From: Bacillota bacterium
GTDB taxonomy: Bacteria > Bacillota > UBA4882 > UBA10575
Length of the DNA stretch: 38,337 nucleotides
NCBI GenBank assembly: GCA_012727895.1
Contig: JAAYGG010000012.1
Location: 1 to 38,337, forward strand
Direction: 5' to 3'
Below the pieces are notes generated by a model, which was not told the origin of the DNA, did no database searches, and saw nothing but the letters and a program-made list of their open reading frames with translations. A program made the translations under genes and the position numbers. Positions 31,677-38,337 of the stretch are shown in pieces. Every line of letters begins with the position of its first letter. The first letter of the stretch is position 1.

Positions 31677-33176
31677 ATGAAAGACTTCACTATGAAGCAC
31701 CTAACCATGGTTTTTCTCTTGGTCATTACGGGTTTTGCCGGATGCAGGAGCGGGAGTAACATTGATGGCAGTAATGGCGATCCGCCGCTGGTCATCAGCC
31801 ACCACTATCAACTGGTGATCGACGGCAATGGTTATCTCCGCGAAGACGAGGTCGACCCCGGCCTGATCCTGGGGGGAAACACCGGGGCCTGGAGCGGGAA
31901 GCTCACCTACCCCGAATCGGGCGAGTTGATGAAAGGTCTCGGCCACGGGATCCTCCGTTTTCCCGGCGGGGATGCGGCCAATGACTATTGCTGGGTCTAT
32001 GAATTGGAAGAGGGGGAGGATTGGAAGGTCAAGATCGACGAGTATGTCGCTTTTCTCAAGGATAACGACATGGAACCCCTCTTCGGGGTGAACATCTTTG
32101 ATCATGGGGTTAACGGCGTGTGGCATAACGCCCTTGAGGAAGCGGTCGCCCTCGTAAAATATATGGAAGAAAACGGGCTCGGCGGCGGCTACTACGAACT
32201 CGGCAACGAGAACGACGGTCCCTGGAACGCCCATGACGGGCAGCAACTGACAATCGAAGAATACCTGGAGAAATATATCCCCATCGCCCGGGCGATGAAA
32301 GAAGCCGACCCAACCATCAAATTGCTGGGCCCGGCGGTCTCCGGTTATGATAACCAAAAGCAGCACAAGCCCTATATCGAGGGTTTCATTGAAGGAATGC
32401 GCGGCCATGGCGACCTGGTGGATTATTTCAGTTACCATTACTACGGGGAGACATGGATTGATCAAAGCAATAACAACCGCATCAACCTGACCAGACCGCA
32501 GGAACTGGCGGGACAAGCCGGGGATATCCGCAGCCGGCTGGCAGCGGCCGGCCTTTCCCATGTGAAACTGGCGATCACCGAGTATAACGCGGCGGTCTGG
32601 GGTGAATCGGATGTGGACAAGTGTGTGATTGAATAAGGCCTCTGGCTGGCGGATTTCATCGGCGAGGCCTTTTGCCATTTGGACCTGGCCACCGTCTGGA
32701 TCAGCCTGACGCCCGCCTATGACCCGGTGAGAAGGCCGAAAGGTGATCCCCACGCCCTCATTGATGAAGGCGCCGATCCGCCGTGCCCCACCCAGAACTA
32801 CTGGCCGTGCGCCCTGGCCTTCAAGGCTTTGGCCAACGAAGACCGGGATAAGCCGGTCCGTGTTTTGCAGGTAAATTCTCCGGCTTCTACCAACCAGATG
32901 ACGGTTTACGCCACCAAAGCCGTGGACAATAGTTGGGCCGGGGTGATGTTGATCAATTAGGGCAAAACCGGGGTTGCCGTGGAGATAGCAATGGAGAACT
33001 TCCCGGAGTTTACCGAAGTCCGCGGCTGGCGGATGAGGGAAAAAGAGTACAACCAGAGGTATAACAACGATAAGACCCTGAAGGAGTTTCTCCCGGACCG
33101 GGAAGGGAATGTGATCTCCCTTGTGCTGTATCCCTTATCGATCACGGGGATCTCCGCGCTTTCCAGCGGGAAATAG
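31677..33176 (+). pseudogene. Lipoprotein glycoside hydrolase (GH-A clan, arabinofuranosidase-like) with two in-frame stops
   Basis: One frame of 500 codons interrupted by TAA (32634-32636, codon 320) and TAG (32958-32960, codon 428). Reading through, it is continuous protein: signal with lipobox FAGC (near 23), LRFPGGDAANDYCW, YELGNEND with the probable acid/base Glu, LAITEYNA with the probable nucleophile Glu, then after the TAA GLWLADFIGEAFCHLD, and after the TAG a beta-sandwich-like end. No frameshift is needed, so the breaks look recent. The first segment retains both catalytic Glu but would lack the end of the barrel. AGGAG lies eight bases before ATG31677. Confidence 0.75.
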
Positions 33177-33306
33177 GCGGTTTCTACCGGGCTTGCAAGG
33201 ATGCCGTGTCTTGTTGCCCTGCCGGGCATGGTGCGGCTATTGTCATAAACTCGCGGGACCTATTGGGAACCGGGAGAGGTTTACGGAGTGAAGGAGGGGT
33301 TACCAG

Positions 33307-35019
33307 GTGAAAAAATTGTTGGCCGCGGCCAGGGGCGACGTCCCGGCGGATCTGGTATTCAAAAACGGGCGGGTCTTTGATGTATTCAACGGGACCCTGG
33401 TCGAGGAGACGGTGGCGGTCGCCGGCGGCCGCATCCTGGGCTACGGTGATTATGAAGGAAAGACCGAGGTGGACTTGGCAGGGAGAGTTTTGTGTCCCGG
33501 ATTCATCGACAGCCATGTACATGTTGAGAGTTCCATGGTGACAGTGGGCGAGTTTGCCCGGATGGTGATCCCGTTGGGGACAACCACGGTCTTTGCCGAC
33601 CCGCACGAGATCGCAAATGTTGCCGGGGTCGAAGGGATCGAATTTATGCTGCAGGAAGGGGAGAAATTCCCCTGGAACTTCTTTCTCATGGTTCCTTCGT
33701 GTGTTCCCGCTTCCCCCTTTGAGGCCGGCGGCGCCGTGCTGACCAGTGAAACCCTGAAACCCCTGGCGGAGCGGGAAGACCTTTTCGGCCTGGGAGAGAT
33801 GATGAATTACCCGGGGGTAATTTTCGGGGACGACGAGGTCTGGAGAAAACTCCAGCTTTTCCAGGAGCGTTTCCGGGACGGCCATGCCCCGCAAGTAGTA
33901 GGGAAAGAGCTCAACGCCTACCTGCTGGGGGGGATCGGGGCCGACCATGAGGCGGTGAGCGCCGGGGAAGCGCTGGAGAAGATCCGGGCCGGGATGTACG
34001 TGATGATCCGTGAAAGTTCGGCCGCCCGGAACCTCAAAGAACTCTTAAAAGCGGTTACACCCCAAAACTTCCACCGGTTTCTCTTTGCCACCGACGACCG
34101 GCATCCGGAGGACCTTTTGGCGGAAGGACATATCAATTACCTGATCAAGCAGGCGGTGGCCGCAGGCTGTCCGCCGGAGACCGCTTTACGGATGGCGACG
34201 ATTAACGCCGCCACCTGCTTTGGCCTGCGGGAACTGGGGGCGATTGCCCCGGGCCGGCGGGCCGACCTGTTGGTGATTGATGATCTCAAGTCCTTGACAG
34301 TACAGGAAGTCTATAAGGACGGCGTTTTGGTGGCGCAGGACGGGGAGAGCCTCTTCCCCGTTTGCCCGCCGGCAAAGGGGAAAATAGGGGAGACCGTGAA
34401 AATAAAGGCAGTGAAGGAAGAGGATTTTCACCTGCCGGCGGGGAATTTATTCAGAATTATTAGGTTACTCCCGGGGCAGATCGTTACCGGGCAGGAAATA
34501 AGAAGACTCCGGGTCGAAAAGGGACAAGTCGTCAACCTGGTGGAAGAAGGCCTGGCAAAGATTGCGGTGATCGAGCGCCACCAGGCCACCGGCAGGATTG
34601 GCCTGGGGCTCCTGGCCGGGTTGGGGTTGCGCCGGGGAGCGCTGGCCACCACAGTGGCGCATGACGCCCACAACCTCTTGGTCGCCGGGGTCAATGATAC
34701 GGATATGGTCGTGGCGGTCAATGAGGTTGCCCGTATGGGCGGTGGGCTGGCTGCCGTCTACGACGGCCGGGTGGTGGAAAGCCTTTCCTTACCGGTCGCC
34801 GGTCTGATGTCGGAGAGACCGGTGGCGGAAGTTGCCGGGCAACTTCGGAGACTCGAGGCAGCCGCCCGGGAACTCGGCGTAGCCATTGAAAGTCCTTTTA
34901 TGGCCTTAAGTTTCTTAGCACTTTCGGTCATACCCGCATTGAAAATCACTGACCGGGGCCTGGTTGACAGTGAGAACTTCCAGCCGGTCCCCCTGGTGGT
35001 GGCAGAGGGAGGTGACTAA
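33307..35019 (+). CDS. ade: Adenine deaminase
   Basis: 570-residue amidohydrolase converting adenine to hypoxanthine. Motifs are CPGFIDSHVHVESSM (metal His pair), TTTVFADPHEIANV, ATDDRHPEDL, and AVNEVARMGGGL in the C-terminal domain. Length is typical. GTG start with AAGGAGGGG eight bases upstream. The 130-base leader shows GCCC/GGGC hairpins but no purine-riboswitch core. Followed by a purine permease, forming an adenine salvage pair. Confidence 0.95.
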   Translation: MKKLLAAARGDVPADLVFKNGRVFDVFNGTLVEETVAVAGGRILGYGDYEGKTEVDLAGRVLCPGFIDSHVHVESSMVTVGEFARMVIPLGTTTVFADPHEIANVAGVEGIEFMLQEGEKFPWNFFLMVPSCVPASPFEAGGAVLTSETLKPLAEREDLFGLGEMMNYPGVIFGDDEVWRKLQLFQERFRDGHAPQVVGKELNAYLLGGIGADHEAVSAGEALEKIRAGMYVMIRESSAARNLKELLKAVTPQNFHRFLFATDDRHPEDLLAEGHINYLIKQAVAAGCPPETALRMATINAATCFGLRELGAIAPGRRADLLVIDDLKSLTVQEVYKDGVLVAQDGESLFPVCPPAKGKIGETVKIKAVKEEDFHLPAGNLFRIIRLLPGQIVTGQEIRRLRVEKGQVVNLVEEGLAKIAVIERHQATGRIGLGLLAGLGLRRGALATTVAHDAHNLLVAGVNDTDMVVAVNEVARMGGGLAAVYDGRVVESLSLPVAGLMSERPVAEVAGQLRRLEAAARELGVAIESPFMALSFLALSVIPALKITDRGLVDSENFQPVPLVVAEGGD

Positions 35020-35028
35020 TAGGAACCT

Positions 35029-35051
35029 AGATATAAAGGGAGACTATATCT
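35029..35051 (+). repeat. Small hairpin between ade and permease
   Basis: AGATATA (35029-35035) and TATATCT (35045-35051) form a 7-bp AT-rich stem with a purine loop. It could stabilise or process the transcript; no T tract follows. Confidence 0.35.
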
Positions 35052-35087
35052 GCAAGTGGACGAAAAGAAACAAGGAGGTAATGGGTT

Positions 35088-36389
35088 TTGGGCTTTTTTA
35101 AACTAAAAGAAAACAATACCAATGTGCGGACGGAGATCATCGCCGGTGTCACCACCTTTATGACCATGGCGTATATCATTTTCGTCAACCCCAGTATTCT
35201 AGGGGATGCCGGTATGCCGTGGGAAGGCGTCTTCATGGCGACGATTTTCGCGACTATTCTGGGTACCCTCTGCATGGCCTTTTTGACCAACTACCCGTTT
35301 GCCCTGGCCCCGGGGATGGGCCTCAACGCCTTCTTTGCTTATGCAGTGGTACTAGGGATGGGGGTGTCTTGGCAGGTCGCCCTGGGCATCGTCCTCCTCG
35401 AAGGGTTGATCTTTATTGTTCTCAGTATTCTCCCTGTCCGTGAAGCCCTTGTCAACAGCATCCCCATGGGCCTGAAGGCGGCGATCAGCGCGGGGATCGG
35501 GCTCTTTATCGCCTTTATCGGCCTCCAGAATGCCGGGATTATTGTGGCGGATCAGGCGACACTGGTGACTTTTGGCAAGTTTACTTCCCCCACGGTCCTG
35601 GTTGCCCTTGCCGGCCTGCTCCTGATGGGCGTCTTACAAGCCCTTAAGGTTAAGGGGGCTCTCCTTTGGGGAATATTGGGGGCAACCCTTATTGGGATGA
35701 TCCCCGGGTTGAATGTCACTCCCGCTTTTCAAGGAGTGATAGCCCTGCCGAAGATGGCTGATTGGAATAAGGTTCTACTCCAGCTCGACCTCAAGGGAGC
35801 ACTGGATATAAGTATGATCGGTGTCATCTTTGCCTTCCTTTTCGTAGACCTTTTCGATACAGCCGGAACCCTTGTCGGTGTCAGCACCCAAGCCGGCTTT
35901 TTAGATAAAAAAGGCAACCTGCCCAGAGCCGGCCGGGCTTTACTGGCGGATGCCATCGGTACCGTCGGGGGCGCCGTCTTTGGGACATCAACAGTGACAA
36001 CATATGTGGAATCCGCTGCCGGTGTGGCGGCAGGCGGGAGAACAGGATTGACCGGTATTGTCGTTTCCATCCTGTTTTTCCTGGCCCTCTTCTTCCGGCC
36101 CCTGGTGGGGATGGTGCCGGGAGCGGCGACAGCCCCTGCTTTGGTCATGGTCGGGACGATGATGGTCACCAATATCACCAAGATCAACTGGGATGATTTT
36201 ACCGAAGTTCTTCCCGCTTTTGTCTGTATGCTCACCATGCCGCTGGCCTACTCGATCTCCCATGGCATCGCCATAGGTTTTATCTTCTACCCGTTGGTTA
36301 AGCTCCTGACCGGGCGGGGTAAGGAAGTACACTGGCTCGTTTATCTCCTGGGCGCCCTCTTCATTCTCTATTTTGTCTTTATCGCCTAA
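35088..36389 (+). CDS. AzgA/PbuG-type purine permease (NCS2 superfamily)
   Basis: 433-residue transporter with about 12 to 13 hydrophobic spans. GVTTFMTMAYIIFVNP, ALAPGMGLNAFFAY, LFDTAGTLVGVSTQAG and STVTTYVESAAGVAAGGRTG are hallmark blocks of the AzgA-like subfamily that imports adenine, guanine and hypoxanthine. TTG start, supported by AAGGAGG nine bases upstream; the ATG at 35081 leads at once to a stop. Pairs with ade. Confidence 0.94.
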   Translation: MGFFKLKENNTNVRTEIIAGVTTFMTMAYIIFVNPSILGDAGMPWEGVFMATIFATILGTLCMAFLTNYPFALAPGMGLNAFFAYAVVLGMGVSWQVALGIVLLEGLIFIVLSILPVREALVNSIPMGLKAAISAGIGLFIAFIGLQNAGIIVADQATLVTFGKFTSPTVLVALAGLLLMGVLQALKVKGALLWGILGATLIGMIPGLNVTPAFQGVIALPKMADWNKVLLQLDLKGALDISMIGVIFAFLFVDLFDTAGTLVGVSTQAGFLDKKGNLPRAGRALLADAIGTVGGAVFGTSTVTTYVESAAGVAAGGRTGLTGIVVSILFFLALFFRPLVGMVPGAATAPALVMVGTMMVTNITKINWDDFTEVLPAFVCMLTMPLAYSISHGIAIGFIFYPLVKLLTGRGKEVHWLVYLLGALFILYFVFIA

Positions 36390-36412
36390 AAGGAGGGCCA
36401 AACATAAAAATG

Positions 36413-36456
36413 GGGGAAAGTGGAAGGACGCAAGTCAATCCGCTTTCCCCTTTTTT
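36413..36456 (+). terminator. Terminator after the purine permease
   Basis: GGGGAAAGTGG (36413-36423) pairs with CCGCTTTCCCC (36440-36450), then TTTTTT. Confidence 0.88.
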
Positions 36457-36571
36457 ATCTACAGTAATACTCTTTCAGCAACCTTTCTTTTCCCGCTTCT
36501 TTTCTCATATAGATGAATACTGGTGGTAGATAAACACTGGCGGCTCAAGAGATTACGGGCGGGAGGGGTAG

Positions 36572-36901
36572 CTGCTGTTTAGATTATTCAGGATCGTCTC
36601 TTATCCCTTTTTCACCGCCTTGGGGGTGGTGATCGGAGGGGCAATCATCGGCAGCCTGCCGGGGCTTGTTTTGGACGGCCGCCCTTTGCGGGCTGCTTAT
36701 GATCTGGCCCGCGGCTTGAAACTCTGGGCGATGGTGGTGGCAATCGGTGGTACTTTTCCGACCATCCGGGCGCTGGAGAGCAGTATTCTCGGGGGCGAAC
36801 TGCTGGTTCTAGGAAAACAGTTGCTCCTCATAGCCGGGGCTTTTCTTGGCGCCAACACCGGCTACTGGTTGATTACCACCCTGGCCGGGGGCGCCCAATG
36901 A
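36572..36901 (+). CDS. ytrH: YtrH-like sporulation membrane protein, probable CTG start
   Basis: About 109 residues. The core FFTALGVVIGGAIIGSL, KLWAMVVAIGGTFPTIRALE and GAFLGANTGYW match YtrH, a sporulation membrane protein produced in the mother cell. The first ATG/GTG/TTG in frame, TTG36620, would remove the N-terminal helix. Two CTG codons at 36572 and 36575 follow GGGAGGGG (36561-36568), giving (M)LFRLFRIVSYPFFTAL, the expected start. A rare CTG start is therefore proposed. It overlaps ytrI by four bases. Confidence 0.78.
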   Translation: MLFRLFRIVSYPFFTALGVVIGGAIIGSLPGLVLDGRPLRAAYDLARGLKLWAMVVAIGGTFPTIRALESSILGGELLVLGKQLLLIAGAFLGANTGYWLITTLAGGAQ

Positions 36902-37383
36902 GAAGCGCCGGTTTTTTTTCTCCCCCTTTTTACTGGCAGCGTATAGCCGCGGCTTTGCTTGCCGGTTTTATAATCGGCGCCGCCGGCGCCGGGTTTTTTG
37001 CCGGCAGGAAAGTGGAGAGGGCGGAACGGGAGAAGGAGCGGCTTTTGGAAGAACTGAAAAAAGAGCAGTTACAGGTGAAAAAGCTAACTGAAAGCCTGCA
37101 GGAGAAGAGGACCAGGGTGGTTACCCGGCTGACCATCGATTTGGAGGTCGGCGACCCGTTTCACGAAGGGTTTTTTCGCGGGGTCATTACCGAACTCTTG
37201 GGGGAACTGGTGGGTATGGAGGTCTCCCGGGTCGATCCCCGCTTGGTCTATAAGATCCTGGACGGGCGGATCTTTGAGGTCAAAAATGAACTGTACGAAT
37301 GCTCTGTCCGCTGGGTATTAATCAGTGAAACGGTTGAGGCGGGTGTGGCAATTAACCGCACGACGGATCGGCGCAGTGAGTAG
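36898..37383 (+). CDS. ytrI: YtrI-like sporulation protein
   Basis: 161 residues: a membrane span (about 14-34, LLAGFIIGAAGAGFFAG), a Glu/Lys coiled coil (about 38-70) and a C-terminal alpha/beta domain. Position directly after ytrH, the overlapping start and the architecture match YtrI, whose gene pairs with ytrH in sporulating Bacillota. The sequence itself is weakly conserved, so the name rests partly on context. Confidence 0.7.
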   Translation: MRSAGFFSPPFYWQRIAAALLAGFIIGAAGAGFFAGRKVERAEREKERLLEELKKEQLQVKKLTESLQEKRTRVVTRLTIDLEVGDPFHEGFFRGVITELLGELVGMEVSRVDPRLVYKILDGRIFEVKNELYECSVRWVLISETVEAGVAINRTTDRRSE

Positions 37384-37403
37384 ATGGTACAGGAATAAAG
37401 GGG

Positions 37404-38264
37404 TCAGTTTTTTACTGCAGCCAGTCTCTCCAAGAGGGGCGGCAAATAGGCCTCATCCAACCGGGGTTCGCCCAGGGTCCGCCCGGCAAAATCCCCGTGG
37501 TAGTCCGAACCGCCGGTGACCAGCAGGTTGTGGCGGCGGCAGGCCTCAAGGAAATAGGCGGTCTCCTCCGGCGTATGGTAATTGGCAAAGACCTCAATAC
37601 CCTCAATTCCGAAAGAAAGCAATTCCGGGAAGAAATCCGGCTGCGAAGCCAGTTTCTCGCCTTTTACGCTGTCATCTACACGGTAGAGGCCGGGATGGGC
37701 CAGGACCGGTACGCCGCCGGCAGCCTTGATCGCGGCAACTGCCGCCGGTATGGAGACAAATTCGGTGGTAACATAGGCGGGCCGCCCGAGGCCGAAATAT
37801 TTCCCGAAATACTCCCCGGTATCAGCCACGAGTCCCATTTCAATCATGACATTGAGCAACGGCCAGCCACCGCGCTCCGGGTGGTTTTTCCAGTATTCGT
37901 AGCGTTCACCGTCGATTTTTATCCCCAGCTTCTCCAAGGCCAGGAGCGAATCTTCCTCGTTTTTATCCCAGGCGGCCAGGTTATGCCTGAGCACCGCCTG
38001 GAGTTCCCGGTTTTCCGGGTCAATACCGTAACCCAGGATATGAAAGGCCGTATGTTGGGTATAGGAGGCGGAGATCTCCACGCCGGGGATAAAAACCAGG
38101 CCGTGCTCCGCGGCTGCCTTGGCCGTTCGCTCCAGGGAATCGGTGGTATCGTGGTCGGTAACGGCGATTCCGGTCAGCCCTTTGGCTGCTGCTTTAGCCA
38201 CCAATTCTTCCGGGGTCAGAGTTCCGTCCGAGGCTTGTGTATGAAGATGAAGGTCGAGTCCCAA
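37404..38264 (-). CDS. PHP-domain phosphoesterase (YciV/RNase AM-like)
   Basis: 286 residues. DLHLHTQASDGTLTPEELV at the start, AVTDHDT, FIPGVEIS, VLAHPGLYR and GSDYHGDF are the metal-ligand motifs of the YciV/TrpH group, which hydrolyse 3',5'-nucleoside bisphosphates or trim RNA 5' ends. TTG start with AAGGAGG nine bases upstream. Transcribed toward ytrI from a promoter beyond or within the last 70 bases. Confidence 0.9.
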   Translation of the reverse strand: MGLDLHLHTQASDGTLTPEELVAKAAAKGLTGIAVTDHDTTDSLERTAKAAAEHGLVFIPGVEISASYTQHTAFHILGYGIDPENRELQAVLRHNLAAWDKNEEDSLLALEKLGIKIDGERYEYWKNHPERGGWPLLNVMIEMGLVADTGEYFGKYFGLGRPAYVTTEFVSIPAAVAAIKAAGGVPVLAHPGLYRVDDSVKGEKLASQPDFFPELLSFGIEGIEVFANYHTPEETAYFLEACRRHNLLVTGGSDYHGDFAGRTLGEPRLDEAYLPPLLERLAAVKN

Positions 38265-38337
38265 CTTGGTATACCTCCTTGTGCGGTGTTGCGACGTGGC
38301 CTTCCACCGCCCGCGGTATTTTACTTCTATGCTTTAA

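Noticed and set aside
32634-32960. Pyrrolysine or other stop recoding in the glycosidase
   Set aside because: The two stops are different codons (TAA and TAG), and no downstream pairing element is evident; ordinary nonsense mutation is simpler.
33177-33306. Purine riboswitch before adenine deaminase
   Set aside because: No conserved TAATATGG/loop pairing or P1-P3 arrangement of the purine riboswitch was found; only short GC hairpins.
1-38337. CRISPR arrays, rRNA genes, prophage or intact insertion sequences
   Set aside because: No regularly spaced repeats with unique spacers, no rRNA sequence, and no intact transposase or integrase was seen.

Overview
The window looks like a chromosomal piece of a GC-rich, spore-forming Bacillota (Clostridia or Limnochordia-like). 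The evidence is YtrH/YtrI-like and YlmC/YmxH-like sporulation proteins, strong AGGAGG ribosome sites, frequent TTG/GTG starts, a GAG/UAG-triplet (TRAP-type) trp leader, an Agr-type peptide system and a dnaX-ybaB-recR cluster. No species can be named from sequence alone.

Layout. (1) 1-4000 is visibly AT-rich and foreign-looking: an ABC exporter fused to a C-terminal S26 signal-peptidase-like domain, facing a nucleotidyltransferase (NTP_transf_5 type), a CBM9-like reading frame without a start codon, and a tiny ORF. This resembles the edge of a RiPP/lasso-like cluster that continues off the left end. (2) 4000-4840 is a decayed spacer with one small basic protein gene. (3) 4800-11244 is the trp operon, trpE-(trpG remnant)-D-C-F-B-A, behind a promoter, a TRAP-binding triplet array and an intrinsic terminator. 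(4) 11281-13547 is an agr-like locus: AgrB, AgrD and a sensor kinase in two overlapping frames, with no response regulator. (5) 13565-17752 holds tRNA-His and housekeeping or membrane genes (GDT1-like, NusG-II-like, YlmC-like, PHP, YibE/F, SatD-like). (6) 18043-24540 is a sugar-acid locus: Bh0493-type uronate isomerase, LacI regulator, YjmF-type mannonate oxidoreductase, 6-phosphogluconate dehydrogenase and a LarA-family nickel racemase/epimerase homologue, with two matching LacI-type operators. (7) 24536-28066 holds a small membrane protein and a NitT/TauT-type ABC importer. (8) 28256-31512 is dnaX-ybaB-recR and a CBS protein. (9) 31677-33176 is a glycoside hydrolase broken by two in-frame stops. 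(10) 33307-38264 holds adenine deaminase and purine permease, ytrH-ytrI, and a second PHP phosphoesterase.

The most interesting proposals are: a hexuronate route glucuronate -> fructuronate -> mannonate -> gluconate using a nickel-pincer epimerase instead of mannonate dehydratase and feeding 6-phosphogluconate dehydrogenase; an exporter carrying its own cytosolic S26-like peptidase in place of the C39 domain of bacteriocin exporters; a trp operon that lost trpG to a purine microsatellite while keeping its TRAP leader; and a correctly framed A-AAA-AAG slip site in dnaX.
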